Shown here in pieces: positions 31,501-42,392 of a DNA stretch of 64,000 nt. The stretch comes from Gordionus sp. m RMFG-2023 (taxonomy: Eukaryota; Nematomorpha; Gordioida; Chordodea; Parachordodidae). The notes under the pieces were generated by a model. The model saw nothing but the letters and a program-made list of their open reading frames with translations, searched no databases and had not been told where the DNA came from. Within the stretch, counting starts at the first letter, position 1, and each line of letters starts with the position of its first letter. The stretch is taken from positions 47,076,569 through 47,140,568 of the forward strand of contig NC_088776.1 in assembly GCF_954871325.1 (NCBI RefSeq), written 5' to 3'. A program made the translations under genes and the position numbers.

Positions 31501-33338
31501 TTTTGGACTAGCCGTTTTTAAATAATAAAGCCATTTATCTATATAGAATTACTCCCATGTCATTATCAAATGTAATCGTACATTCTTATTTTTTTTGTAT
31601 GTTTTTTAAACGCATGTTATCTAATATATTATAAAGTTAACGCAATTTCATTATATAGTGTACCCAAATATTTTGTGAAATAATTTTCGATTATAGTGAA
31701 TTTTGAATGACCATCTTTGTTACTGATTAATCCATTTTTTTCTCTAATAGCATATAAATATAAGATTCTAAATAGTTGTCTAAGATATTATTTTAAACTA
31801 AAAAAAATAGAAATAAGTATATCTTTAAAACCTATTTCAAATGTATCATCATTACATAAGGTTAATATAGAGATATAAACAACCCAAGAAATGATATAAT
31901 TATATTTCTGAATAGAATGCTCTTTTCAAAAAAGAACCAAAATTTAGGCAAGTTTAGACACAGCTTTGATGTTTCTTTTAGTAAGGGTATCAGGTTCAAA
32001 TAAATGGGATCTATTATTAATCAATCTTCTATTCATTATTTATTAATTATTTTAAGATGCTAAATGGTAAGAAATAGAATAATGTTTTTAGTTACAAGTG
32101 TTTAACCCGATTATCAATATAAATTAAGTTTGCTATTTGTAAATGCCATTAATATATATTTGCTAAGTCTAATGTCATTGTTTTGCTATAAAAAGTTGAA
32201 AAATTGTAATAATATAATAATGTCATGATTAGGATTTTCAATAATATTAAATTTTAAACTTTAAATTGTGCTGGACAGTTTCCTATTTTTATACACGATT
32301 TAATCTAATTAGCTGGAATCTATTTCATACTTCGTAACGTTATCATATTTATGTCAAAAAATATTTATAAACATTATTATCAATCATTAAAATAAAATAA
32401 AAATTTTGGCAAAATGTATATTTTAAAAAATGTCTGCAAAAAGGATGCAGAGTTTCTTATATGTAAGGTGACATATGCTCTACTCTAGAAACCACTATCA
32501 TTTACAAAGTAAATTACTGCTGACGAACAAATAATAATGGAGGATTCTTTGCCAATATATTTTTATATGATTTATGACATTAAAAAATTTATTAATACTT
32601 ATAAGAATAATTTTCCTATAAAATACCTATTTTATTAATCTGAAGAAATAATGAAGATAAAGCAAAAGATAAGTAAAGGTTTGTCTTACATAGATGATAA
32701 ATGTAGCCGAGGGGTGAAAAAAACAGAATCGATGCATAGTTTGCCAGAAGAAGCTATTAGAAAATATAGGTAAATTTAAAAAATGTATGTAAATAAAGAA
32801 ATTTAAATTGATTAAATGCATATTTAGATTTATCCATAGATACAATACTCTAAACGTTAAAAACATATACTAACTTTTATTCAAAATATAATTTCAAAAA
32901 AATTTAACCCCTATTTCCCTTATCGAAATTCTAAGTATAACAGCTCCAGATTCGCCGCATTTGCCCATCAAAGTCGAGGAATCACCAGTAAAAAATGATT
33001 CATTGTCCACAAAACTTGCTACCCCAAAACATGCTGCATCCTTCCAAAAATTTGCTACACTCTCCCCAAAACTTGCTGCGCCCTCCTCAAAACTTGCTTC
33101 ACACACCCTAAAACTTGCTGCACCCTCCCATAAACTTGCTGCACCTTCCCATAAACCTGCACTCTCCCCAGAACTTGCTTCACCCTCCCCAAAACTTGCT
33201 GCACCCTCCCATAAACTTGCTGCACTCTCCGACGATATGTTGCTGCTTAATAAGAAATCTAAAATCCTAGACTCCAAAAATAAAGAAAACAAGTTTAAAA
33301 AAAAGATTGAAATGTCCACGATCGGAAAGTTGAATTAA
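28419..33338 (+). CDS. Unrecognised coiled-coil protein, 5'-partial, 8 exons
   Basis: Exons: 28419-28530, 28653-28750, 29044-29182, 29794-29990, 31072-31171, 31217-31312, 32646-32769, 32936-33338. Total 1269 nt (422 codons plus TAA), phase-consistent at every junction. The layout is a Cys-rich start (CKNCMSCWEPNRCGC), a Ser/acidic stretch, about 200 residues of charged heptad-like coiled coil (for example DIYRLNTANFALIKENKDVK), a second helical part, then a last exon of tandem KLAAPSH-type repeats and a Lys-rich tail. No motor, zinc-finger or enzyme domain was recognised. It is probably cytoplasmic or nuclear, with no signal peptide or membrane segment. The first exon starts in phase 0 at an acceptor, so upstream exons are missing. 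Confidence 0.75.
28653..28750 (+). CDS. Coiled-coil gene, Ser-rich exon
   Basis: CATTTTCACAG|TA to ACA|GTATTA. It encodes NGSDSSGSESSDLATLEKLM, then a charged helix. Confidence 0.72.
29044..29182 (+). CDS. Coiled-coil gene, coil exon
   Basis: TATGTTAG|GAA to TCA G|GTTCTA (phase 1). Charged heptads with ELYHELELASKDIYRLN. Confidence 0.75.
29794..29990 (+). CDS. Coiled-coil gene, coil exon
   Basis: TTTTTAAAG|CC to GAA|GTAACT. It encodes AKVELEKDASNLKDRIHWMK and continues as coil to LRHKQQE. The minus-strand frame here is a shadow. Confidence 0.78.
31072..31171 (+). CDS. Coiled-coil gene, coil exon
   Basis: TTGTTTAATAG|GAT to ATA G|GTAAAT (phase 1). It encodes DLLDKVKRKYQSVYHKNLE. The frame stays open through the next short intron, which could therefore be retained without a stop. 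Confidence 0.7.
31217..31312 (+). CDS. Coiled-coil gene, coil exon
   Basis: ATTTCAATGTAG|AA to GAA G|GTTTAT. It encodes EMMKMCMQGEKGSNILNSI and LLDEINVVNE. The preceding intron is only 45 nt. Confidence 0.7.
31375..31525. mobile_element. Family B MITE, eroded
   Basis: Family core blocks ACGCAAAGCC, GAAATCTCGAGGCTTACATA and GACTAGCCGTTTTTAAA in an intron of the coiled-coil gene. The termini are lost. Confidence 0.6.
32646..32769 (+). CDS. Coiled-coil gene, exon
   Basis: TAATCTGAAG|AA to TAT AG|GTAAAT (phase 2). It encodes EIMKIKQKISKGLSYIDDKC and then SMHSLPEEAIRKY. Confidence 0.7.
32936..33338 (+). CDS. Coiled-coil gene, terminal exon with 21-bp coding repeats
   Basis: TTCTAAG|T to stop TAA (33336-33338). 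A linker (DSPHLPIKVEESPVKND) is followed by about ten 7-residue repeats close to KLAAPSH, then a Lys-rich tail containing SKNKENKFKKK and ending IGKLN. Confidence 0.78.
33008..33230 (+). repeat. 21-bp coding minisatellite, about 10 units
   Basis: Units resemble AAACTTGCTGCACCCTCCCA and are kept in frame. Because no unit creates a stop, the opposite strand is also open (32894-33319), which is a shadow. Unit-to-unit variation is moderate, with some near-identical neighbours. Confidence 0.9.
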
Positions 33339-33399
33339 TTCTTTTTTCTTAATATGTAAATTTTGTAAATGTACAATTATCGTATAAGGTAAGAGGACT

Positions 33400-33405
33400 A
33401 ATAAA
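33400..33405 (+). promoter_or_regulatory. Candidate poly(A) signal for coiled-coil gene
   Basis: AATAAA 62 nt after the stop, well placed for 3'-end formation, though the motif is frequent in this AT-rich DNA. Confidence 0.4.
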
Positions 33406-33489
33406 AATGGAACGCTTTACGAAATTTCAAAAATCTTGTCTTATTGTAAATTTAATTCAAAATTAAAAGCAAAATTGTGAATCTAGTGA

Positions 33490-33990
33490 AGGTAAACAAC
33501 TTTGTCCTTTCGGCCTTAGACCGGTTGAAGACCTGTATTTTTCGAGGACCGCAGTTGTGCCGGTCTTTTAATTATTTTCAGTCCGGGTCTTGGGTCAAAC
33601 CGAGTTTTTATTATAATTTACATATAATTTTTTAGAAAATTTTTCTGTTTATTTTATTTTATATCACTTTTCTAGAGGAGTTACTTTAAGTTTTATGATT
33701 CTTTTTATTTTTTCAGTTCAGTTTGATTTTGCAATATACTATGAAAACGAAAAGTTTGTCAAAAGCATTTTACTTTAAACTAAAGATTTGTATTATTTAT
33801 TATATTTTTCATATTTGAGTTGATATTGTTAACATAAAATACTTTTATATTATAAAATGATAAAAAAAAGTATTAATTAGGAAAAAACAGAAATATTATT
33901 ATAGGATCACGGTGTGGACCGATATTTTATTATTTGAGGACATAGTCCGGTCTGGGTATATCGGCCCGGTCCTGATACCGTGGACCTAAT
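33490..33990. repeat. GGTCCGG/GGACCG-rich repeat
   Basis: G+C-rich blocks (GTCCGGGTCTTGGGTC, ATAGTCCGGTCTGGGTA, TCGGCCCGGTCCTG) alternate with T/A runs and face each other across an AT-rich centre. The layout is like family A but with different ends. Boundaries and target duplication are unclear. Confidence 0.45.
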
Positions 33991-34480
33991 TTCTCATGTT
34001 TGTGAAGCTGATAACTTGGTTTATTTTTTTATCGGGGTTACTTTCAGATTATTTTTTTTGTATATCTAATTGACTTTAATAGTTTAGATGTATTGGATCA
34101 TTTCCATTATTGTATAATTAAATCTATTTGTACTTCATGGAACTGACCGATTAAACTGAATCTTACTTGGTGGGATTAGAAACATTCACTCAAACATCGT
34201 TAGGCCGAACTTATGTTTAAAGATTATTTGGGTCTGGGACGTACCTTATCCTAGATACATATTAAAAACCATTCCTACGGGGAGTGAAAACGTCTTTTGG
34301 CGGCTAAAGGAGATTTAAAAGTTTCCCAGTAGTCTGGGTCTAGAATAGGATTACCGTCTCTTCGACGGAGTGTAAAACCACCTAAAGTGATTGATGTCAA
34401 GAAGGGCACCCGATTGTAAAACCCTTCCTCTAAAATTTCTAATGTATACAACAATGCATGGGCGGGGTACGGCTCAAATA
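33991..34480. other. Spacer, possibly the edge of an element
   Basis: About 34200-34460 is unusually rich in G+C for this locus and borders the LINE below. I could not read a family from it. Confidence 0.3.
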
Positions 34481-34484
34481 AGCT

Positions 34485-35745
34485 ATGGGCATCCTCATCC
34501 GCCTATCACAAAAATAAGGATGCGAAATGGAACCACTATTCGTGAAAATGAATCATATGACGGCCCTACTATTAAACTCTTGGAAAATGCAACAAAAATA
34601 TTTGAGAGGGTGTTAGAGAAGCGGATATATGAATAAACGAAATTAATGAAATGCAGTTTAGAATTACATTGGGGAAAGGCACGACAGGTGCAATTTTTGT
34701 GGTGAGAGAATACAGGAGAATTTTCTTGCAAAGGAAAAGAAGTTATATTATGCGTTTACGATTTGGAGAAGACATTTGACAGAGTGCTGCGCGAGGTTAC
34801 TAGATGGGCCTTGAGAAAATCAGGTGTGAAAGAAAGGTTGATTATGGCAGGGATGGCAATGTATGTGGAAGCACAAACTGCGGTACGGACGGATGATGGA
34901 GATAGTGACATCAGGGATCCATGCTGAGTCCTTTATTATTTATCTTAGTAATTAATGTGGTGGCTAAGGACTTCCCTAGGAGTTATTATATGAATGGCCA
35001 TCTATTAATGGCAAACAGTGAGAAAGAATCGAGAGATAAAATTTATGTAAATTGGCTAAGGCAGCAAAGGGCCTGAAAATGAATGGAGTAAAGACAAAGT
35101 GATTATTGGAGGGGGGAGGATAATCAGAAGATAGAGGAATCCGGCATCTCGCCTTGTGATCATTTCAATGTATCAGATGCCAGAAATGGTAAGATGCAGT
35201 GGGAAAAAGGAAGTCTGATGTTAACAAGTTTTAAAGAACATGCATAAAAGGGGTACATAATACTGAAAACGTAGAAAATGGTAGTTTGGATATTGGCAAT
35301 GGGTTAACCATGGGATAAGTGGAAAGTTTACATTAGCTATGTGAGGAGTTGTTTAGTTTATGGCGGTGAAACATGGGCAATGAAAGCGACACATGAAGCC
35401 AAATTGGAAAGAACAAAGAACAGAGATAAGGATGATTAGATAGATGTGTGGGGTATCTTTGACAAAAACTAGCAAGGAATTGGTTGCAAGAATGGGTACA
35501 GAAGTGATTGAAGTGGTAATGCGAAGAAATAGACTATGATGGTTTGGGCATGTGGAACGTAAGACAATAATGACAGGGAAAAGAGGTAGGCGGATCAAAA
35601 CTAGAGGGAGACTCAAGATGACGTGAATAAAGGTGTAGCGGTGGATATGAAAACGAATCTTACAAATATTGATGCTCAGGATCAGAAAAATATGGGAAAC
35701 AAGGCGAACCTGTGTAAACCTGAAAAACACCATTCTATTTAGGGT
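34485..35745 (+). mobile_element. LINE reverse-transcriptase relic
   Basis: Non-LTR RT pieces appear in the expected order: PTIKLLENATKIFERVLEKR (finger), DLEKTFDRVLREV...RWALRKSGVKE (palm, a DLEKAFDRVPREV type), MAMYVEAQTAVRT, then a thumb/tail with VRSCLVYGGETWAMK and RLWFGHVERK-like sequence at about 35345-35570. The copy has many stops and frame changes between blocks, and the YADD region is not preserved as one reading. It is 5'-truncated before RT block 2. Clade uncertain (RTE/CR1-like in my recollection). Confidence 0.8.
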
Positions 35746-38700
35746 TTTCTATATTTAATTATTTTTTTAAAATTTATGTGCTCGTAATTATATCATTTTT
35801 TTAAATAACATCCGACTCTTGATATCAGACTCAAAAAAATTAATTTTTTAAAATAAATTTTGGATTTTTGTGTCGATATAGATAAAAAAACACATTAATA
35901 TCCATAAATAGGCCTATTAAAACCCCAACTTTAAAAAGGGTAACTAAATTAAACTCATCCACTGTCATGGTCTATTTAAAGAATTATGTTTTTAAAAATT
36001 ATTTGTATCTAACTATTTAAATTGTAAAAAATACAAGATACTTTTAATTTTTTATTGTTTTTTTTAAATATATTCAATTTAAAAAGTTATATAGATATTT
36101 TAATCCGAGTTTTCCTTTTATTCCATATTCAGTTCAAATATTGCATTTTTAACTGGGGAGATAGAAATATAACTTAAAAGTTTGTGTTTTCTTCGTTATT
36201 GAATCATAATTTAATAAAAATGGATAAATATTATATAAATTATGTTTATTAGTTACCCTATTCAGTCATTTATTAATAATAAATTAATTATATTTTAATC
36301 TAGTAATTTATCTTCTTATTTACTAATCCCTATAAAAATGACGAACCAAGTATTATTATCGCACGAGAAGAAGATAACCGAAAAGTTATATAGATATGCA
36401 ATTCAAAAAGGTATATCCTATTTTTGGAGTTTATCCCGTCTCCGATAAAGTGTCATTGGAGCTACCCGTTCTTGAAAAAAAATACGAAACAGTTGTTAGA
36501 CTTTCTTCAATCATTTCTATGGAATTGTTGTATAAAAAAGGGAAAATCTTAAAATCTGCAAAAATACTGGATATAGAATGAATATTTGAGTATTAAAAAG
36601 AAAAAAACATTTGATTTTATAACAAATATTTTCCAAATTGTTTTGACATAATATTGTAATGTAAACTCGTCAAATAGTGAAGTGAAACTAAGATAATTCA
36701 TTAAAATATATTATTTTAACGGCTAATTTTGGTTTTGTTTAGTGCTAAACCTAAAACGGATGTATTATTTTCCTTTTTTAAAAAATGTGATCTTAACATT
36801 CGATGAAGTAGATTCTAATCTAATTTAAAATAAACTTTGAGGTGATAAACGAGTTTATATATAGATACCAAGGTAAAACAAACGTATCCTCTTATTTATC
36901 CTCTTGAGATGGAAACGGAGAACATCTGAATGTGATAGGAGTGTGGAAACCATGAGAGGATTGAATGAACCTGGCATAATAGGAAATGTTTTTATATAAA
37001 ATCAGTTGGTTTAAGATAATAAAACTAATTTACAATCCATCTAGTCAAATGATTGGGGTTATAAGATAAATTTGTAAGGTGTGTACAACAATTTGGGCCC
37101 CTCCTTTAATAAAAACCAAATTGATAGGTATTTTAAATATTAATTTTTTTAGTTGTCATGATCTTAGCGATTTTACTTCTAAATTGACGAATATTTTAAG
37201 GATATGGTTAGGATTTTTCTAATTTTAAAGGTTTAGTTTCATTTACGATAAATTTTATGATACAGTTAATTTCTTTAAATTTTTAATTTTATAGGAGTTT
37301 TGAAGTTGTAATCTTGATAAGTTTGCAAATTTGGCAAATTGAGATAATGTTTATTAGTGGCGTAAATACCTTGGGAGGGCATGAGGAGCCCCCTGTTTAA
37401 AATATCTACTCCATAAACAAGAAAATACGGATGTGTCAAAAGGCACCTTATTTTACATTATTAAACATATATATTCAACTATTTTTATATATTTATTGCT
37501 TTTTTTAAATTAATAATATTTTATTTACTATATATATAAAATTCCATACATAAATAAATAAAAAGTGTCTTCTTTAAATTTTCTACTGATCTACTATATT
37601 TTAATTCGAGTAATATAAAAATAGTCATTTGCTTTAAGACCATTTTTAATAAAAATGTCTGCCTTTCCCACTCCTCGCTGTTGTGTTGGATCTAGTTATG
37701 CGACTTTGAAGTTAAGTTAGGGTTTACGTATTCTTGACTTAGTAAGAATTAATTTTATAGGGAATATTTTAATGTGGAATGTAAATTTTATGTTTTAACC
37801 TTTTAGAAAGCAATTAAATCAGTAGAATATTGTAATTAATCTAAGAAGGGAAACACAAAAAAATAAATTGCAAATAGAATTCAACTTTTTAAGCTGTTTA
37901 TAAAAAAATTTAAGGGGATAAAACTCAAAAGGCGGGAAACATCATAGCCGAGGTCCATTTTGTACAAAATCAAAACACCCCAACGCGAGTAGATGCTATG
38001 AATGGAGGGGGGGGGGTTATAAACGAAGTCAATGGGAGGGGGCGGGAGTGAAGATGATACAACGTCCGAAACTGATTTATTGTTTCATTGCCATAAATTA
38101 TATGTTTTGTTTATGGAATAAAATTTAATGGAGATAACATTAATAGAGCAAATCTAGCCTAACTAAAACTTGATTAATGTGCTGTCTTACCATAAAACCT
38201 CTTTAGAAATTTTACTGTTTATCCACCCTAACTAATGAGCTAAGAAGCCCTTCCAAATATATCAATTGCCTTAAGAATTTTCTATTCAATTCCTATCCGT
38301 GGCTTGTGATCAGACCAGATTTTTGAAACTTAAATTAATCAAGACCTATTAGAGATAATCCTACATGCTGCAGGATCCGGGATCAGCTAGTTGGCCTATT
38401 TATAATTTCCATTGAATCTTCTATATATTTCATAGATGCAACATCATACTTTGCAGGCAAAATTTCATTGAGTGTATAATTTGTTTTGTCATTTTGTAAT
38501 TGTATTCATATTTATAAAATAACCATTTAAATTAAATGCCATTTATAATAATCAGTAACCAGTATATTTTTTTCATTGGTTGGATGATGCGCAAGAGGTA
38601 AAAATACCTTTATGTTTTTTTTAAAACTTTGAATCGTTAATTATAAATACACAATATACATATATATTTTAGATATAGCTTATAATATCTCAACTTCTAT

Positions 38701-39639
38701 GCCTTGATTGAAAATTATTTGCCATGTCCGTATAGCGCCCATTTATATTTGTAAATATCTTGTAAATTCATAGCTTCAAATACACTAGAAGCCACTTTTA
38801 AATTTAAAAAAACATAAAAAAATCCCTTGTACTGTTTCTTACTTATAATTTAATCACAATTTGAATAGATAATCTTATATATATATGTACGTTTTATTTG
38901 TTTAAACAAAATAGTGGAAACATGTCGATATAAGCTTAAGAAGTATGAATTTTTTTTTGGGCCGACATAATTATTTATGCGCCGGGCCTCCAAATGGATA
39001 AACACAGCCCTGGTAATTAGCCCAAGTTATTGTTTAGTTTTTATAATGTGATAAAAACAAGAAATAGATAGATAATGTTTTCAAGATCATTATCAAAGTA
39101 ATCTACGTTTATGTAATCGATAATACAGTTGTATAATAAATACATATGAAATGAAAAGTTCATATTCATATTAACAAACATTTGTCCATATTTATAAATT
39201 ATGAAAATTGATTGCATTATCCATCAATTGATATTATAATGAAATTTATAATTAAACATCAACAGTTTTTTATTATAATACATAATATACAGTATACATA
39301 CTTATTGATTTAGATTAATCAAAAAAAAATTAACGATGTTAATTTTAAAAACTATTTATATTTTTAGGAAAAGATTAAATATAAAAGAAGGTTTGCTAAA
39401 TTAGAATTTATATTTAAACTATGTGATTCATAGCTTTAATTAATGGCATGCATCGGCAATAAATAATATATTGTAAGAAGTCTTAAATTTAAATGAATTA
39501 TAGGAGATGATTAAAGAACGATTAAATTGTTAATTTAATATTTTTTTTAAAAAAATGATAAGTTGTTATAAGCATTTAAAATTATAAATTTGCAATAAAC
39601 TTTCATAAAATTAATTATGTCATGATTAAATCAATTATA
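35746..39639. other. Intergenic, weak coding hints only
   Basis: Contains a small open frame from ATG at 36338 (MTNQVLLSHEKKITEKLYRY) that could form an exon ending AAAAAG|GTATAT at 36410, and an overlapping frame 36396-36581. Neither is recognised. A G-run lies near 38007-38017 and a GGCGTAAATACC...GGGAGG patch near 37360, like the CAGTGGCGT element ends. Confidence 0.35.
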
Positions 39640-39860
39640 TCAGAGGCTTGCAGCCACGGAAAAAGCCCGATTTGGGTCTATTTTAAAAAACGATTATATC
39701 AAGATTTTAGACAAAATAATATGCGAGCCTCGAGATTTGCCAAATAGGTATCCAAATCTTTCTGCCATCTATGAGCAAGATATTTTGGTTATAATCTAAA
39801 TCATGCCATTTTAAAAAATCAACCCGAAACGGGCTTTTTAATAATACTAACTCTGAACGA
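39640..39860. mobile_element. Family B MITE, eroded
   Basis: GCGAGCCTCGAGATTTGCC, GCCATCTATGAGCAAGAT and CGAAACGGGCTTTTTAATAA match the family B core and right end. Confidence 0.6.
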
Positions 39861-39984
39861 TCTGAGTATGACATGTTTTTTTTTTGAAAATCCATGTTTA
39901 CAAAAAATACAAACTCGAGCAGAATTTTTTTTAAAAAAATTAAAATTATGTCAATAACTTGAAAAATCAGTGTTATAAAATATT

Positions 39985-40155
39985 CGATTTAGCCCATTCA
40001 AAAAAAAGGTTAATTAAAATTTTGGCCAAAATAATATTACCTTAGCCTCGAGATTTCTTTAATAAATGTCAACCTTTGTGTCATTTATGTTTTTTGGCTA
40101 AAATCTTGAGCTAACCTTCCAAAAAATCAGCTTAATCGAGCCTTTTAACAACAAT
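39985..40155. mobile_element. Family B MITE, eroded
   Basis: TTAGCCTCGAGATTTC, GGCTAAAATCTTGAGCTAA and CGAGCCTTTTAACAACA match the family B core and right end. Just downstream (about 40345-40357) is an isolated family A end, CTACAGGTCTCTA. Confidence 0.6.
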
Positions 40156-40765
40156 AGAAAAATAAGATAATGGATTATTGAATGCTACAACAAATTTCCT
40201 CGTTAAAACAATTTTCAAATACAGCTAAAATTATTTTTTTATAAATCCGAATGACCAATATTTTTTGTGGGGAGGGGGGGAGGAGTTGAGGAGGGCTTGA
40301 AAATGGGGAAAAAATCAGATTGAAAAGGTCCTAAAAATTTGTCATCTACAGGTCTCTAATTACTATAATGAAGTGTCATTATTGTTGGAAATTCGGCTAA
40401 AATACTGAAAAAAAGATTAATTAAATAAGATAATTTGTGTTTAGAATTTTTTATTTATTTTGTTACTCAAAGTTGCGTGTTGGAATAGTATTATTTTTTT
40501 TTTACATTTATTGTTATATAATTATAAATTTTATGTCAATTTTAAAATCATTAAAAGGTTAATTTTTATTGATGTATTATAATAAATGAGTCCTCCAGAT
40601 CAAAGTGAAGAAATAATGAAAAAAATTGTATTATTTGCAAATTACAATTCAATTAATTTATCCATATAAAAATATACTCTTGAGGGCACGTAAGTTAAAA
40701 TCAAAAAAGCTAGCGATCCTATGTTTTTACGCGGTTAAAAAACAATAAATAGGTTTTACATGATT

Positions 40766-40986
40766 TTTTTTTTTGTTAAATGGTACAATTTGAGCCGATT
40801 TTTTAAAACGACCATCTTGCTATTTTAGCTAGAAGAATATTGCCAAACCTCGAGATTTGGCTGATATATGTTCAAACTTCTGTGTCATTTGTGAACAAAT
40901 CTTCAGGTTTGCATAATATTTTTCTGAATAAAAATTTAGATAGCTCTTTTTAAAAATCGGCTCAAATCGGGCCGTTTAACAACACT
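40766..40986. mobile_element. Family B hAT-type MITE with perfect target duplication
   Basis: The right end is GGGCCGTTTAACAACACT and the left end is a degraded TTGTTAAATGG. An exact 8-bp direct repeat ACATGATT flanks it (40758-40765 and 40987-40994). Confidence 0.85.
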
Positions 40987-41501
40987 ACATGATTTATAGG
41001 ATTATATTTTTAAACAAATATAATTGTATAGATAAAAATGAGCCAATATCCAATCCATATGTAAAATAAATAATAAAATTTATCCAAGCTTATTTGACAA
41101 ACTAATTTATTTACAAATATACCTAAAAAAATTTATAATTGGTTTGGAGTTTTTTGATTCATGTCATTTTAATTTATATATTTTTTAACTTCTTTTAAAA
41201 AATTTATATAATATTTTTAGAAAATGTATAAATTATAAAAAATAAAATAATAATAATAAAATAATTTACAAAATTTAATTTAAAAAAAAAATTAAATTAT
41301 ACATTAAATTTCCCGATTAATTGTTATTATAGGATATTATTAAAATAGTTTTTAAAAAAGTTATTACATAAAATGATTTATATTATACCAATCTTTCAAC
41401 ACCTATAAAAATAAATTAAATTAAAAAAAAATTTATTTCCATTTTTGTAGAAACATTAAACATTATATAACATAAAATAAATTTTTTTTTATAACCTCAT
41501 A

Positions 41502-42392
41502 ATGCATAATAATTTAAATAATGATAAAATTATAACAAATTTTCAAGATATTCGAGAACCCATTTATTCGGAAGGACATTCTCTAGACGTAAAGAAAAAT
41601 TATATTAAAAAAGGTGAAAAAAAGACTAACAATCTTCTAATCAGCAATAAGAATAATGAATTTCAAAAATGTCACAAATCAAACATACTTTACAAACTAA
41701 TAAGCAAAAGTGCTAAAGACACGGGAAATAATAATTTTAACAAAATTTTCACTTTATATAGGCGAAAAAAATTCGATAATAAATACTATGAACACGATCA
41801 CCAGAAAAGTTGTTACTTATTATCCAGAATTAAGGGAGATGGAAGGACAGAGGAGACTTATCAAACCATTCGCACTGCATCTTCGGCAAATAATGTAGCC
41901 CTCTTCGAAAAAAGTAAATTCGCTTCCCACTTTGCTTGCCTCATTATCTTGTTAATAGCCCTGACTATAACGATTTTTATTATTTCTTACACCATTACTG
42001 TAAGAAACGAAACTCTTCAACGATTCAGAACGATGGAGATAAAAATCCATAATTTAGAATACTTCAGAGATTCGATCGTCGAAAATTATGTGTACAAAAT
42101 AGCGTTGGTTAATTCATTATCCACTAGTTCTAAAAAAACTATTATTAAAAATAAAAATAAATTTAAATATTTCGATAGTGATTTGTACTCGACTGGAAAT
42201 GACAGAGCAAAAATGAGCTTGAAAAGTGTCTTGTTGCCCGAAAAATTTAAGGATAAAAGTGCATCTATTCCATTGAATGAATCTCTTTTTGATTTATTTT
42301 TATTTTCTGAACTTAAATTGGGTAGATTATTAAAACGTTTGCACTCGCGAGAAAATTTGAAGAACGATATTGATAACCTCCTTATAGAAAAG
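41502..42392 (+). CDS. Membrane collagen exon 1: cytosolic head, TM, coiled coil
   Basis: The first ATG follows an in-frame TAA at 41478-41480 with no AG between, which supports this start. It has 297 codons: a Lys/Asn-rich head, FACLIILLIALTITIFIISY as the membrane helix, then RNETLQRFRTMEIKIHNLEY, a heptad-like stalk carrying an N-glycosylation sequon (NET). A second sequon (NES) lies near the end. It stops at GAA AAG|GTAATT, phase 0. Confidence 0.85.

Noticed and set aside
32894-33319. Minus-strand 141-residue frame rich in ASLWEGAASF repeats
   Set aside because: Reverse reading of the 21-bp coding minisatellite; the plus strand has the splice phase and stop.
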